Shown here piece after piece: positions 26,916-35,205 of a stretch of 64,000 nt of DNA. This DNA is from Haloferax litoreum. Its GTDB lineage: Archaea; Halobacteriota; Halobacteria; Halobacteriales; Haloferacaceae. A program made the position numbers and the translations under genes. The stretch covers positions 62,001 through 126,000 of the forward strand of contig NZ_WKJO01000001.1 in assembly GCF_009674605.1 (NCBI RefSeq), written 5' to 3'. Below the pieces are notes generated by a model. That model saw only the letters and a list, made by a program, of their open reading frames with translations, was not told the origin of the DNA and did not search any database. The stretch's first letter is position 1. Every line of letters starts with the position of its first letter.

Positions 26916-28403
26916 ATGACAGACGAGACGAGATTACCCCAGGTCGGACCGCTTCCGAAGACGACGACTGCGACAACACGGGTCCCGGTTGCTCTCACGC
27001 GAATCGTGTGGCTCCTGTGGACGGTGAGTCTCAGTCTGGCGATACTCCGACTGTCGAGTTCCGAGAGCTGGTCGCTGCTGGGTGTGTTCTCGGTCGACGG
27101 GCTGACCGTCGTGATGTGGGTCGTCGTGACGTTCTTCAGCGGAATCGTCCACAGTTACTCGCGGCGCTACATGGCGGGAGACAGTGGGCTCACCAGATTT
27201 TTCGGCACCGTGTTCGCGTTCACGCTCGTCGTGATGGCGCTCGTCGCGGCGGATTCACTCGTCGTGTTCGCGGCGCTGTGGTTGACGATGGGGCTGGTGA
27301 TGGCCACCCTCATCGGTCACGTCGATTCGTGGCAACACGCGCGCACGGCCGCCACATACGCCCGTCGCGCCTTCGTTGGAAGCAGTACGTTGCTGGCCGT
27401 CTCCTTCGCGACGCTGTGGTGGCACACCGGCGCGACGACCATCTCCGGTCTCGCCTCAGTGCAAGTCACACCCTCTGCGACTGTTCTGTTCGCAGTTGTG
27501 ATGCTTCTGCTGGCGGCGATGATTCAGTCCTCACTGCTCCCGTTCCACACGTGGTTACTCTCGTCGATGACCGCGCCGACGCCCGCGTCGGCACTCATGC
27601 ACGCCGGATTCGTCAACGCAGGGGGAATCCTGTTACTTCGGTTCGCACCGGTCGTCACTGCTGACGGCGGCTTCATGCTCGCAATCGTCGTCGTGGGCGC
27701 GACGAGTGCCCTCCTCGGAAAACTGCTGAAGACCGTGCAGACGGACGTCAAGAGTCAACTCGGCTGTTCGACCGTCGGACAGATGGGGTTCATGTTCATG
27801 CAGGCGGGACTCGGCTTCTTCGGTGCCGCCATCACGCACCTCGTCTTGCACGGCTTCTACAAGGCGTACCAGTTCCTCTCGTCGGGGAGCAGTGTCGAAC
27901 ACGGAAGCCCAGATGGAAAGTACGCTGTGACACAGTCAGCGGGAATCACCGGTGCCGCCGCGACGGTGCTGACTGCACTCGCAGGTGGTGTCTTGTTCGC
28001 CGTCACGACCGGCGAAGGACTGGCGTTCGATAGCGGACTGATTCTCGCAGGACTCGTCGTGCTGACCACGATGCACGCTACCCGCGAGACGGTTCACCAC
28101 ACGGCGCTCCCAACGGTCCTTCGCTACGGCACCATCCCGCTGGTATTCCTGCCAGCAATCGTGGTGTACGCGGCGGTGTACAAGCTCATCGAGCACGCGT
28201 TAGTCGGGGTCCCTATCGTTACGGCACCAACCGAACTGACGCCCGTCCACGTCGTCGTCGCCGCGGCGTTCGTCTTGTCGTACGTCGTTATCGAGAGCGG
28301 GTTCTACCGCCGCAGCACTCGCCTGTACGTAACACTCGTGAATGCGACGCGCCCCGCGTCAGGGACTATCGTGACAACCAGAGAGGAGTACAATGAACAC
28401 TAA
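26916..28403 (+). CDS. dabB: DabB inorganic carbon transporter subunit (NuoL-like)
   Basis: A 495-residue polytopic membrane protein of the proton-conducting antiporter (NuoL/MrpA) family, with about 13 helices. Conserved segments are GIVHSYSRRYMAGD near 80-93, SSLLPFHTWLLSSMTAPTPASALMHAG near 205-230, KLLKTVQTDVKSQLGCSTVGQMGFM with the central Lys, and VLHGFYKAYQFLSSGS. Its product partners with DabA, whose gene overlaps the stop by 11 bases, to form an energy-coupled bicarbonate/CO2 uptake complex. ATG at 26916 matches the family start. Confidence 0.93.
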   Translation: MTDETRLPQVGPLPKTTTATTRVPVALTRIVWLLWTVSLSLAILRLSSSESWSLLGVFSVDGLTVVMWVVVTFFSGIVHSYSRRYMAGDSGLTRFFGTVFAFTLVVMALVAADSLVVFAALWLTMGLVMATLIGHVDSWQHARTAATYARRAFVGSSTLLAVSFATLWWHTGATTISGLASVQVTPSATVLFAVVMLLLAAMIQSSLLPFHTWLLSSMTAPTPASALMHAGFVNAGGILLLRFAPVVTADGGFMLAIVVVGATSALLGKLLKTVQTDVKSQLGCSTVGQMGFMFMQAGLGFFGAAITHLVLHGFYKAYQFLSSGSSVEHGSPDGKYAVTQSAGITGAAATVLTALAGGVLFAVTTGEGLAFDSGLILAGLVVLTTMHATRETVHHTALPTVLRYGTIPLVFLPAIVVYAAVYKLIEHALVGVPIVTAPTELTPVHVVVAAAFVLSYVVIESGFYRRSTRLYVTLVNATRPASGTIVTTREEYNEH

Positions 28404-30873
28404 CGAACCAATCCGCGACACCATCGAACAGGCTGCAACGACCGTCGGGTCGGTCTGGCCGCTTCACTCGTTCGTGACGGCGAACCCCCTCAGTGGCTTC
28501 GAAGACGACCCGTTCCACGAGGCCGTCCAACAGGCCGAACGCCTGTTCGGCGGTCGCGGCTACCCGAGTGCGGACGTGTTCCGCGCCGCGCTCGAAACGG
28601 GACAAATCGACCCCGAGACGCTTCGGAGCGAACTGCGTGCACACGGGTACGAGGAGGACCCAAAGACCCTTCTGGCGCGCATGGAGACCGACGAAGAGCC
28701 GACTTCCGAAACTGACGAGTCGAGTCCACACGACGCCGTGGACACGGTACTGACGAAGTGGCTCGCCGCCTTCCTCGACGAGGAACAGGCGACGTGGTCG
28801 ATGCCGAACCGCGAACGTGGGTTCTACGCCGCATTCCGCTCTGTGGCGCGCTACGACGCGTCGCTCCCGGACCAGAGTGCGGTCACGGCCTTCCCGGACG
28901 ACCCAGTCGAGGCAATCGAACAGGTCGTCTCGACGTACCCACGAGAGCAATTGCCCGACCTCTTCGAGTTCCACCTCGGGAAACTCCCGGGATGGACCGG
29001 GTTCATCAAACAACGGGCGGCCAGTGGCGGTTCCTGGCAAGCGACGTACCCCATCACGCTCACGGAGTATCTGGCGGTACGGTTAGTTCTCACCGACTGC
29101 TTCGATGTACCGCTCGGCCCGCCGACGGACGCATCAGAATCGACACGTACCGAACGGAGCCTGCAAAACGACGACGGCCTCCCGCTTCCGGAAGTCTGGT
29201 TGAACGCGTGGGAGGACACGTATCGCACGCAACTCGTCGAGGCGATAACCGAACAGCGCCAGTCGTCGTCAGCATCCGAAGACGGCGAGAAAGCGGTCGC
29301 TCTCGAAGATGGGGGGCGTCCGGACGCCCAACTCGTCTTTTGCATCGACACACGCTCGGAGGTCATCCGTAGGCACGTGGAGAACGTGGGTGCCTACGAG
29401 ACCTACGGCTACGCGGGCTTCTTCGGCATTCCGATGCGCTACGAAGCTTACGACTCCGGGGTCACGATAGACGCATGCCCGCCCATTCTCGATGCACAAC
29501 ACTACATCGCAGAGAATCCGGCCGAGGGGTGTGAACCCGAACACGGACGCTACGAGACGTGGGCAACGGGCACCCGTGCTGCCTCGAACGTCCTCAAATC
29601 GCTCAAATCCAACGCCTCGACCGTGTTCAGTTTCGTCGAGAGTGCCGGGAGTGGCTACGGTCTGGCACTCACCGCACGGACGCTCTTCCCGGCGCGGGTG
29701 TACGACTTCCTCACCGCTACGTCGAAGCGGGTCCCCAGCGAGCCGGACTTCTGTGAACCAGCACTCGACCACGACCCGAGCGCCGAGGGTAACCTGCCAC
29801 GCGGACTGTCCACTGCGGAGAAAGTCGAGTACGCCGCAACTGCGTTCGAACTGATGGGGTGGGACGAATTTGCCCGCGTCGTCGCGTTCGTCGGCCACGC
29901 CAGTCAGACGGCGAACAATCCGTTCGAGTCCAGCCTCGATTGCGGTGCTTGTGCCGGGAACGCCGGCGGCCCGAGCGCTCGCGTCCTCGCGGCCATCTGT
30001 AACGACGACGCGGTCAGGTCCGCACTCCGCGAACGCGGGTTCGACATTCCGTCGGACACCGTCTTCGTCGCCGGCGAACACAACACCACGACGGACGAAG
30101 TGACACTCTTTACGGCGTCTGTTCCGGAGAGCCACGAGGCCGACGTCGAACAACTTCGGTCTGACCTCGAAACTGCCCGTGAGGGCTCGACCGCAGAACG
30201 CACCGAGTCGATGGACGTGTCGTCGCCGGGGCCGCGCGAGACCGAACGCCGCGCCACAGACTGGGCCGAGACGCGGCCCGAGTGGGGACTGGCCGGCAAC
30301 GCAGGCTTCGTCGTCGGTCCCCGGTCGCTCACACAGGGACTCGACCTCGACGGTCGTTCGTTCCTCCACTCGTACGACTGGCGGAACGACGACTCCGGCG
30401 AGGCACTGGCGGCCATCGTGGGCGGACCGATGGTCGTCACCCAGTGGATAAACATGCAGTATTACTTCTCGACTGTGGACAACGCAGTCTACGGCAGTGG
30501 GTCGAAGATTACCCACAACCCGGTCGGGAACGTCGGCGTCTATCAGGGGAACGGCGGCGACCTGATGACGGGCTTGCCGCTCCAGTCGGTCATGGCGGCC
30601 GACGACGACCCGTATCACCAACCGCTGCGCCTCTCGGTGGTGATTCACGCACCGGTCGAGCGTGTGACCACCATCCTCGCCGAGAATTCAGACGTGGCCG
30701 AATTGCTTGACAACGGCTGGCTCTCGCTGACCGTCGTCGACCCGACGCAAAACGGGGCATCGTTCCAGTACGACGGGAACCTGACGTGGGTCGCCGACGA
30801 GACGACCGATGCGGCCGAGGAACCGAAACGGACGGAAGAACCGGTCGTCCCACCGATGGCGGCCGACGACTGA
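28393..30873 (+). CDS. dabA: DabA inorganic carbon transporter subunit (DUF2309)
   Basis: An 826-residue cytoplasmic protein of the DUF2309/YbcC family with a beta-carbonic-anhydrase-like zinc site: C317 and D319 in VFCIDTRSE, H502 in VGHASQ and C517 in LDCGAC, the same spacing known from characterised DabA. The C-terminal third ends in GADLMT-like QGNGGDLMTGLPLQSVM and a surface-acidic tail. It captures CO2 as bicarbonate driven by the DabB ion flow. A GGAG Shine-Dalgarno-like sequence lies 7-10 bases before the ATG inside dabB. Confidence 0.95.
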   Translation: MNTNEPIRDTIEQAATTVGSVWPLHSFVTANPLSGFEDDPFHEAVQQAERLFGGRGYPSADVFRAALETGQIDPETLRSELRAHGYEEDPKTLLARMETDEEPTSETDESSPHDAVDTVLTKWLAAFLDEEQATWSMPNRERGFYAAFRSVARYDASLPDQSAVTAFPDDPVEAIEQVVSTYPREQLPDLFEFHLGKLPGWTGFIKQRAASGGSWQATYPITLTEYLAVRLVLTDCFDVPLGPPTDASESTRTERSLQNDDGLPLPEVWLNAWEDTYRTQLVEAITEQRQSSSASEDGEKAVALEDGGRPDAQLVFCIDTRSEVIRRHVENVGAYETYGYAGFFGIPMRYEAYDSGVTIDACPPILDAQHYIAENPAEGCEPEHGRYETWATGTRAASNVLKSLKSNASTVFSFVESAGSGYGLALTARTLFPARVYDFLTATSKRVPSEPDFCEPALDHDPSAEGNLPRGLSTAEKVEYAATAFELMGWDEFARVVAFVGHASQTANNPFESSLDCGACAGNAGGPSARVLAAICNDDAVRSALRERGFDIPSDTVFVAGEHNTTTDEVTLFTASVPESHEADVEQLRSDLETAREGSTAERTESMDVSSPGPRETERRATDWAETRPEWGLAGNAGFVVGPRSLTQGLDLDGRSFLHSYDWRNDDSGEALAAIVGGPMVVTQWINMQYYFSTVDNAVYGSGSKITHNPVGNVGVYQGNGGDLMTGLPLQSVMAADDDPYHQPLRLSVVIHAPVERVTTILAENSDVAELLDNGWLSLTVVDPTQNGASFQYDGNLTWVADETTDAAEEPKRTEEPVVPPMAADD

Positions 30874-30924
30874 CCGGACGGCCTGCCGGTCTCTCGGTCG
30901 GCGTGAATCTTCGTCTCTTTCCCC

Positions 30925-30934
30925 GGTATTTACC
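30925..30934 (+). promoter_or_regulatory. TATA box of carbonic anhydrase gene
   Basis: GGTATTTACC lies about 25-34 bases before the ATG at 30959; the anhydrase can be transcribed independently of dabBA. Confidence 0.5.
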
Positions 30935-30958
30935 TCTCCGGGGCGATAGTCAATCGCA

Positions 30959-31654
30959 ATGGCGAATTCGGTACTGGAAGCGCTCATGACCGGAAACGAA
31001 CACTACGTCGAACACCTCGACTCGGACCACTTCGAGGGAGTCCGAGACGTGCAGAAACCGCCAGTCGTTTCCGTCGGGTGCGCAGATTCTCGCGTCCCGG
31101 TCGGGGCGCTCTGGGCGACCGATGAAGCAGGGAAACTCTTCAAATCGGTCAACATCGCCAATCAGGCGTGGACGACCATCGACGGCCGACTCGTCGTCAA
31201 CGACGTCGTCGGCTATGCAGTCGCAGAACTCGGCGTCTCGGATATCGTTATCCTCGGACACACGGGGTGTGGCGGGGTCACGTCGGCTTACGAGTCCGTC
31301 GTCGGAGACGGGTCGAAAGACCTGCCAGTCGCCGTCGAGGAGGCAGTCTCGCGTCTCGTCCCACTGGTCGAAGAGGCACGCGAGTTAGGCCTCTTCGACG
31401 AAGAGACACCCACGAAAGACGCCGTCAACCGTCTGGTCGAGTACGCCGTCGTCCGGCAAGTCGAGTTCCTCACCGAGAGCGACGAGGTACCCGAAACCAC
31501 CGACTGCTGGGGCTTCGTCTACGACTTCCAGCACGTCTACGGTGACGACGACGGCGCGGCGTACCTCGTCGCCGCGAACGGCGACTCGGACCCGGACCTC
31601 GTCGCCGAGTGGGTCCCCGACGAGTTCGCGGGGCGTGTAAAATCGATACGGTGA
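30959..31654 (+). CDS. Beta-class carbonic anhydrase
   Basis: A 231-residue beta-carbonic anhydrase. Zinc ligands occur in VGCADSRVPVGALW (Cys with the Asp-Arg dyad), GHTGCGGVTSAYE (His and Cys). It interconverts CO2 and bicarbonate. It follows dabA by 85 bases on the same strand with its own TATA box. The NIANQA segment replaces the VRNAGN motif of bacterial enzymes, as seen in divergent members; activity is expected but not shown. The pairing with dabAB suggests a role in carbon supply. Confidence 0.9.
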   Translation: MANSVLEALMTGNEHYVEHLDSDHFEGVRDVQKPPVVSVGCADSRVPVGALWATDEAGKLFKSVNIANQAWTTIDGRLVVNDVVGYAVAELGVSDIVILGHTGCGGVTSAYESVVGDGSKDLPVAVEEAVSRLVPLVEEARELGLFDEETPTKDAVNRLVEYAVVRQVEFLTESDEVPETTDCWGFVYDFQHVYGDDDGAAYLVAANGDSDPDLVAEWVPDEFAGRVKSIR

Positions 31655-31672
31655 CAAGGCGATTCGAGGCGG

Positions 31673-32332
31673 TTACTCGTCTCTCGCGCCGTCGATAATC
31701 TCGGAGAACTCGCGGGCCATCTCGGTGATGACTTCGAAGTCGCCGTTCTCGATGGCCTCGTCGTCCATGAGTGCGCCGCCCGCACCGACGACGACTGCTC
31801 CCGCCTCGATGTAGTCGGCGGCGTTGTCGAGGCCGACGCCACCAGTCGGCATCATCGGAATCTGCGGAAGTGGGCCCTTCATGCTCTTGAGGTGGCCCGG
31901 CCCGAGCGACGAGGCGGGGAAGACCTTCACGAGGTCGGCACCGGCCGAGTAGGCGTCGACGGCCTCTGTCGGAGTCATGATACCCGGCGCGACGAGCGTG
32001 CCGTACCGATTGCACGTCTCGACGACGCCCTCGTCGAAGTTCGGGCCGACGACGAACTCCGCCCCGGCCTGAATCGCCGCGTTGGCCGTCGGCGCGTCGA
32101 GGACGGTCCCTGCACCGACGATAGCCTCACGGTCCGAGAACGACGCCGACACCTCGCTGATGAGGTCCATCGCGTCGGGGTTGTCGGCCGTAATCTCGTA
32201 GGCGGTGACACCACCTTCGTTGAGGGCGTCGGCGACGTCGATGATGGTGTCGGCGTCTGCGCCGCGCATCACCGCGACGACACCACTGTCGGCGAGTCGT
32301 TGCATGTTCTCGTGTACGTCGAGCGTGACCAT
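31673..32332 (-). CDS. kdgA: 2-dehydro-3-deoxy-6-phosphogluconate (KDPG) aldolase
   Basis: A 219-residue class I aldolase of the KDPG/KHG family. The Schiff-base lysine lies in GADLVKVFPASSLG, with Glu in TAYEITADNP near 43, GAGTVLD, NFDEGVVETC, APGIMTPTEAVDAYSAG and PTGGVGLDNAADYIEAG. It splits KDPG into pyruvate and glyceraldehyde 3-phosphate in the semi-phosphorylative Entner-Doudoroff path. It is bacterial-type rather than the archaeal KD(P)G aldolase. The start at 32332 sits about 25 bases from a TATA box (on the minus strand around 32,354-32,364). Confidence 0.9.
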   Translation of the reverse strand: MVTLDVHENMQRLADSGVVAVMRGADADTIIDVADALNEGGVTAYEITADNPDAMDLISEVSASFSDREAIVGAGTVLDAPTANAAIQAGAEFVVGPNFDEGVVETCNRYGTLVAPGIMTPTEAVDAYSAGADLVKVFPASSLGPGHLKSMKGPLPQIPMMPTGGVGLDNAADYIEAGAVVVGAGGALMDDEAIENGDFEVITEMAREFSEIIDGARDE

Positions 32333-32353
32333 TGTCGACCCGATATTTACTAC

Positions 32354-32364
32354 AGAAGTTAATA
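32354..32364 (-). promoter_or_regulatory. TATA box of KDPG aldolase gene
   Basis: On the minus strand, AATTTATTAAC lies 22-32 bases before the ATG at 32332. Confidence 0.5.
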
Positions 32365-32574
32365 AATTGAGGGTCCGCGATATCTGACGGTCGATGTGTC
32401 GTCTGCTGGCCAACGTGCCAACTCGACGGGGAACCGTCACGGGCCGCGTCGATATCGACGTGTCTGATTCACGTCCACGGTGACTGTCATCACACGACAT
32501 GCTCAAATTCTCCGGGCACTAACCCGAGGTAAGCGACCGCCGGACGGCGTGTGTCGTCCCGCTTTCGCACCATC

Positions 32575-33597
32575 ATGTCCACTCACCTCGATTTCGAAGG
32601 ACTGTACCGCGACGTCATCCCGTCGGTCGTCTCCGTCTACGTCGGCGGGCGACGTCGCCCCGGCGGTGCCGGCAGTGCGTTCGTCTACGACGACCAGCAC
32701 CTCGTGACGAACGAGCACGTCTCCAGACTCGCCGACCGCGACTCGAAGCGCGTCGAACTCCGGTTCGCCGACGGGTCGTGGCGCGTGGGCGACGTCGTCG
32801 GTGCCGACGCGTACACGGACCTCGCCGTCGTCGCCCTCGACGACCTGCCCGACGACGCCGTAGCACTCCACCTCGCGACACAAAACCCGGCCCCGGGCCG
32901 TGCAGTCGCCGCCCTCGGGAACCCACTCGGTCTCGACGGGTCGATATCCGCCGGCATCGTCTCCGGAGCGAACCGGTCGCTCCCCACCTCGAACGGGTTC
33001 GCTATCCCCGATGTCGTCCAGACTGACGCACCAATCAACCCCGGAAACTCCGGTGGTCCACTCGTCGGGATTACGAGCGACGGCGACGGCCCACCCTACG
33101 AAGTCGTCGGCGTCAACCGGGCGAAGCAGGGCGACAACATCGGATTCGCCGTCTCACCAGTCATCGCGAGTCGCATCCTCCCTGACCTCGTCGCCGATGG
33201 CTACTATCGCCACTCGTATCTCAGGGCGCGGACCCTCGACGTGACGCCTACTATCGCAGAGGTAAACGGCCTCGACGCGCCTCGTGGCGTCCTAGTCGTC
33301 GGGTCTGCCTCCAGCGATGGCGGTGACGCCGTTCTCCGTGGATGCACCGACAAGGCGGTGTTCCGTGGCTGGGAGATTCCCGTCGGCGGCGACGTCGTCG
33401 TCGCCATCGAAGGGAACCCGGTCCGGACACACGAGGAGTTGATGCGCTACCTCATCACCGAGACTCGGCCCGGCGAACCCGTCGCAATCGACGTCCTCCG
33501 CGAAGGCGACCCGATGACGCTCGTCGTCGAACTCGACGAACGGCCGTCTGCGACCCGAGACAACCGGGACGGTGGGAGCCAAATCCCCATCGAGTGA
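32575..33597 (+). CDS. DegP/HtrA-like serine protease (cytoplasmic)
   Basis: A 340-residue trypsin-like protease. The catalytic triad is His48 (LVTNEHV), Asp82 (AYTDLAVV) and Ser159 (INPGNSGGP). A PDZ-like domain follows from about 225 to 325 (RTLDVTPTIAEVNGLDAPRGV to AIEGNPVRTHEELM). No signal peptide is present, so the protease is likely cytoplasmic, unlike bacterial DegP. It presumably degrades or chaperones misfolded proteins. The next gene is a short membrane protein on the same strand. Confidence 0.9.
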   Translation: MSTHLDFEGLYRDVIPSVVSVYVGGRRRPGGAGSAFVYDDQHLVTNEHVSRLADRDSKRVELRFADGSWRVGDVVGADAYTDLAVVALDDLPDDAVALHLATQNPAPGRAVAALGNPLGLDGSISAGIVSGANRSLPTSNGFAIPDVVQTDAPINPGNSGGPLVGITSDGDGPPYEVVGVNRAKQGDNIGFAVSPVIASRILPDLVADGYYRHSYLRARTLDVTPTIAEVNGLDAPRGVLVVGSASSDGGDAVLRGCTDKAVFRGWEIPVGGDVVVAIEGNPVRTHEELMRYLITETRPGEPVAIDVLREGDPMTLVVELDERPSATRDNRDGGSQIPIE

Positions 33598-33627
33598 GTA
33601 CCATTTTGACACTACTTCCACAATATC

Positions 33628-34035
33628 GTGGTCGTGTCTTCACGCTTCGACCACTCGACTGACGACGCTCCGACGGCAGTCCCGCCCGACGCCTCACTGT
33701 TCGACGAAATCGCCCCGCTCAGACTCGCCATCGGCGTGGTGTTCAGTGCGTTCGCTGCCCTCGCCGTCGTCACAGGATGGCTCTCACCCCTCTCTCCCGA
33801 TGCTGTCGGCGTCGTCCTCCTCTGTCTCGTCTTCCTCTCGGGAGGGTTCGTCCCGTTCAACTCGACGCTGGCGTACAACGTCAGCCAATCCGCGGCGTTC
33901 ATGCTCTGGGGAGGTCTCAGATTGCTGGTCGTCGGGTTCGACGTGATTCCACTCCTCCTCGGTGGGTTCGGCGTCGTCAGCCTCGTCTTCTACGGCCGGC
34001 GAGCACTCACCGACGGACTACGGGCGTACGCCTGA
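33628..34035 (+). CDS. Small membrane protein
   Basis: A 135-residue protein from a GTG with four hydrophobic segments (about 28-50, 58-78, 84-100 and 105-120: RLAIGVVFSAFAALAVVTGW, AVGVVLLCLVFLSGGFVPF, AFMLWGGLRLLVVGFDV and LLLGGFGVVSLVFYG). It follows the protease gene by 30 bases on the same strand, so co-transcription is likely. I do not recognise the family. The GTG choice is uncertain. Confidence 0.6.
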   Translation: MVVSSRFDHSTDDAPTAVPPDASLFDEIAPLRLAIGVVFSAFAALAVVTGWLSPLSPDAVGVVLLCLVFLSGGFVPFNSTLAYNVSQSAAFMLWGGLRLLVVGFDVIPLLLGGFGVVSLVFYGRRALTDGLRAYA

Positions 34036-34071
34036 GTGGCCCAGTCGGGACTGCCGACAGCGAACGCTCCG

Positions 34072-34503
34072 CTACTCGCGAACGGTCAACACCGGAACCT
34101 CGGAGAGTCGAACGACTCGTTCGGTCGTACTCCCCAAAATCGCGTGTTCGAGGCCGGTCCGACCGTGTGTCGCCATCACGACGAGGTCGGCACCGACTTC
34201 CTCGGCGTAGTCGAGTATCTCACGGTGTGGGACGCCGATTCGGACCGCTGTTTCACAGGGGAGGCCGGCGTCGTCGGCGAGCGACGCGATTTCTTCGACG
34301 GCCATCTCTGCGGCGTCGCGAAGACTCGCCTGAACTCGTTCGACCGGCACGTCGGCGGCGGTCCAGAGACCGAGGTCACTGGAGTCGATGACAGACAAGA
34401 CGCGAATCGTCGCGTCGTAGGTGTCGGCGATGTCGATAGCACGGCGGGCGGCGGCGAGAGAACGGGCGCTCCCATCGGTAGGGACGAGGACTGAATCATA
34501 CAT
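34072..34503 (-). CDS. Universal stress protein (UspA family)
   Basis: A 143-residue UspA protein starting MYDSVLVPTDGSARSLAAARRAIDI. The ATP-binding loop GxxGxxxxxxG(S) appears as MATHGRTGLEHAILGSTTERV, so it probably binds nucleotide. Similar proteins aid stress survival. It is one of three Usp genes in the window (also 46,928 and 47,426). The gene stands alone between two membrane-protein genes. Confidence 0.9.
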   Translation of the reverse strand: MYDSVLVPTDGSARSLAAARRAIDIADTYDATIRVLSVIDSSDLGLWTAADVPVERVQASLRDAAEMAVEEIASLADDAGLPCETAVRIGVPHREILDYAEEVGADLVVMATHGRTGLEHAILGSTTERVVRLSEVPVLTVRE

Positions 34504-34624
34504 GTCGTACTGTTTGCGTGCTGCGGCTATGGTTCTTCGCGTCGGATTTCGGGCGTCTCGCGGCCGCGAAGCTACGGTGTGTCAACTATCGTCGTGAGAA
34601 TGGAGGTTACCGGGGGTGTCGGAT

Positions 34625-34843
34625 TCAGACGCGGGTGCGCGGCCGTGGCACTGCCTTGCGGACTGCCGCGGCGGACGCGACAAGAAGTCCACCGAACAGG
34701 ATGGAGACGAACAGTTCGGGCGCGACAGTCAGGCCAGCCACGCCACCGACGGTGGCGAACAGTGCGTACCCGGCGACTACCGTGAGGGTGATGCCGATGA
34801 CGACTGCGAGGCCGATTCCGACTTTCATCAAGTCGAGTTTCAT
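34625..34843 (-). CDS. Small two-helix membrane protein
   Basis: A 72-residue protein with two membrane helices (LMKVGIGLAVVIGITLTVVAGYALF and VAPELFVSILFGGLLVASA), ending in a basic tail KAVPRPRTRV. The ATG at 34843 is preferred over an upstream GTG because a CCATATATAGG TATA box lies 27-38 bases before it. The family is unknown. Confidence 0.65.
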   Translation of the reverse strand: MKLDLMKVGIGLAVVIGITLTVVAGYALFATVGGVAGLTVAPELFVSILFGGLLVASAAAVRKAVPRPRTRV

Positions 34844-34870
34844 GGTCACCTCTGTCTACGCCACAGAATT

Positions 34871-34881
34871 CCATATATAGG
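34871..34881 (-). promoter_or_regulatory. TATA box of the small membrane gene
   Basis: CCATATATAGG (palindromic core CCATATATGG-like) 28-38 bases before the ATG at 34843 on the minus strand. Confidence 0.5.
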
Positions 34882-35010
34882 CAGATTGGTTCCCAGTCAC
34901 CGGGAAACTGCCGGGATTCCCCCACGTTATCGAGGGGACATTATATGCGCTCTTCGCTCGTCGAGAGCTATCGAAAAAATCGCAGCAAAACCGGTCTCGA
35001 CGACCGGCGA

Positions 35011-35205
35011 TTACGACGCCGACTCCGATCCCTCACCGTAGAGTCCGTACAGCACGAACATCAAGGCGAGGAACAGGAACTCGATGACTGCGATGGCGAT
35101 GAGGGGCAAGTCGATGTTGAAGAACCCCGCAACAGTCCGGAGTTCGATGGCGATGGGAACGCTGAACGCGATGATGACCAGCGCTCGTGCCTTGGTCAAC
35201 TTCAT
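35011..35205 (-). CDS. Cytochrome ba3-type oxidase small subunit
   Basis: A 64-residue protein with two membrane helices (ARALVIIAFSVPIAIELR and LIAIAVIEFLFLALMFVLYGLYG), last in the oxidase operon. The ATG at 35205 overlaps the cbaA stop at 35202 (ATGA). It corresponds to one of the small subunits of halophilic ba3 oxidase (CbaD/CbaE type), though which is not certain. Confidence 0.7.
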   Translation of the reverse strand: MKLTKARALVIIAFSVPIAIELRTVAGFFNIDLPLIAIAVIEFLFLALMFVLYGLYGEGSESAS

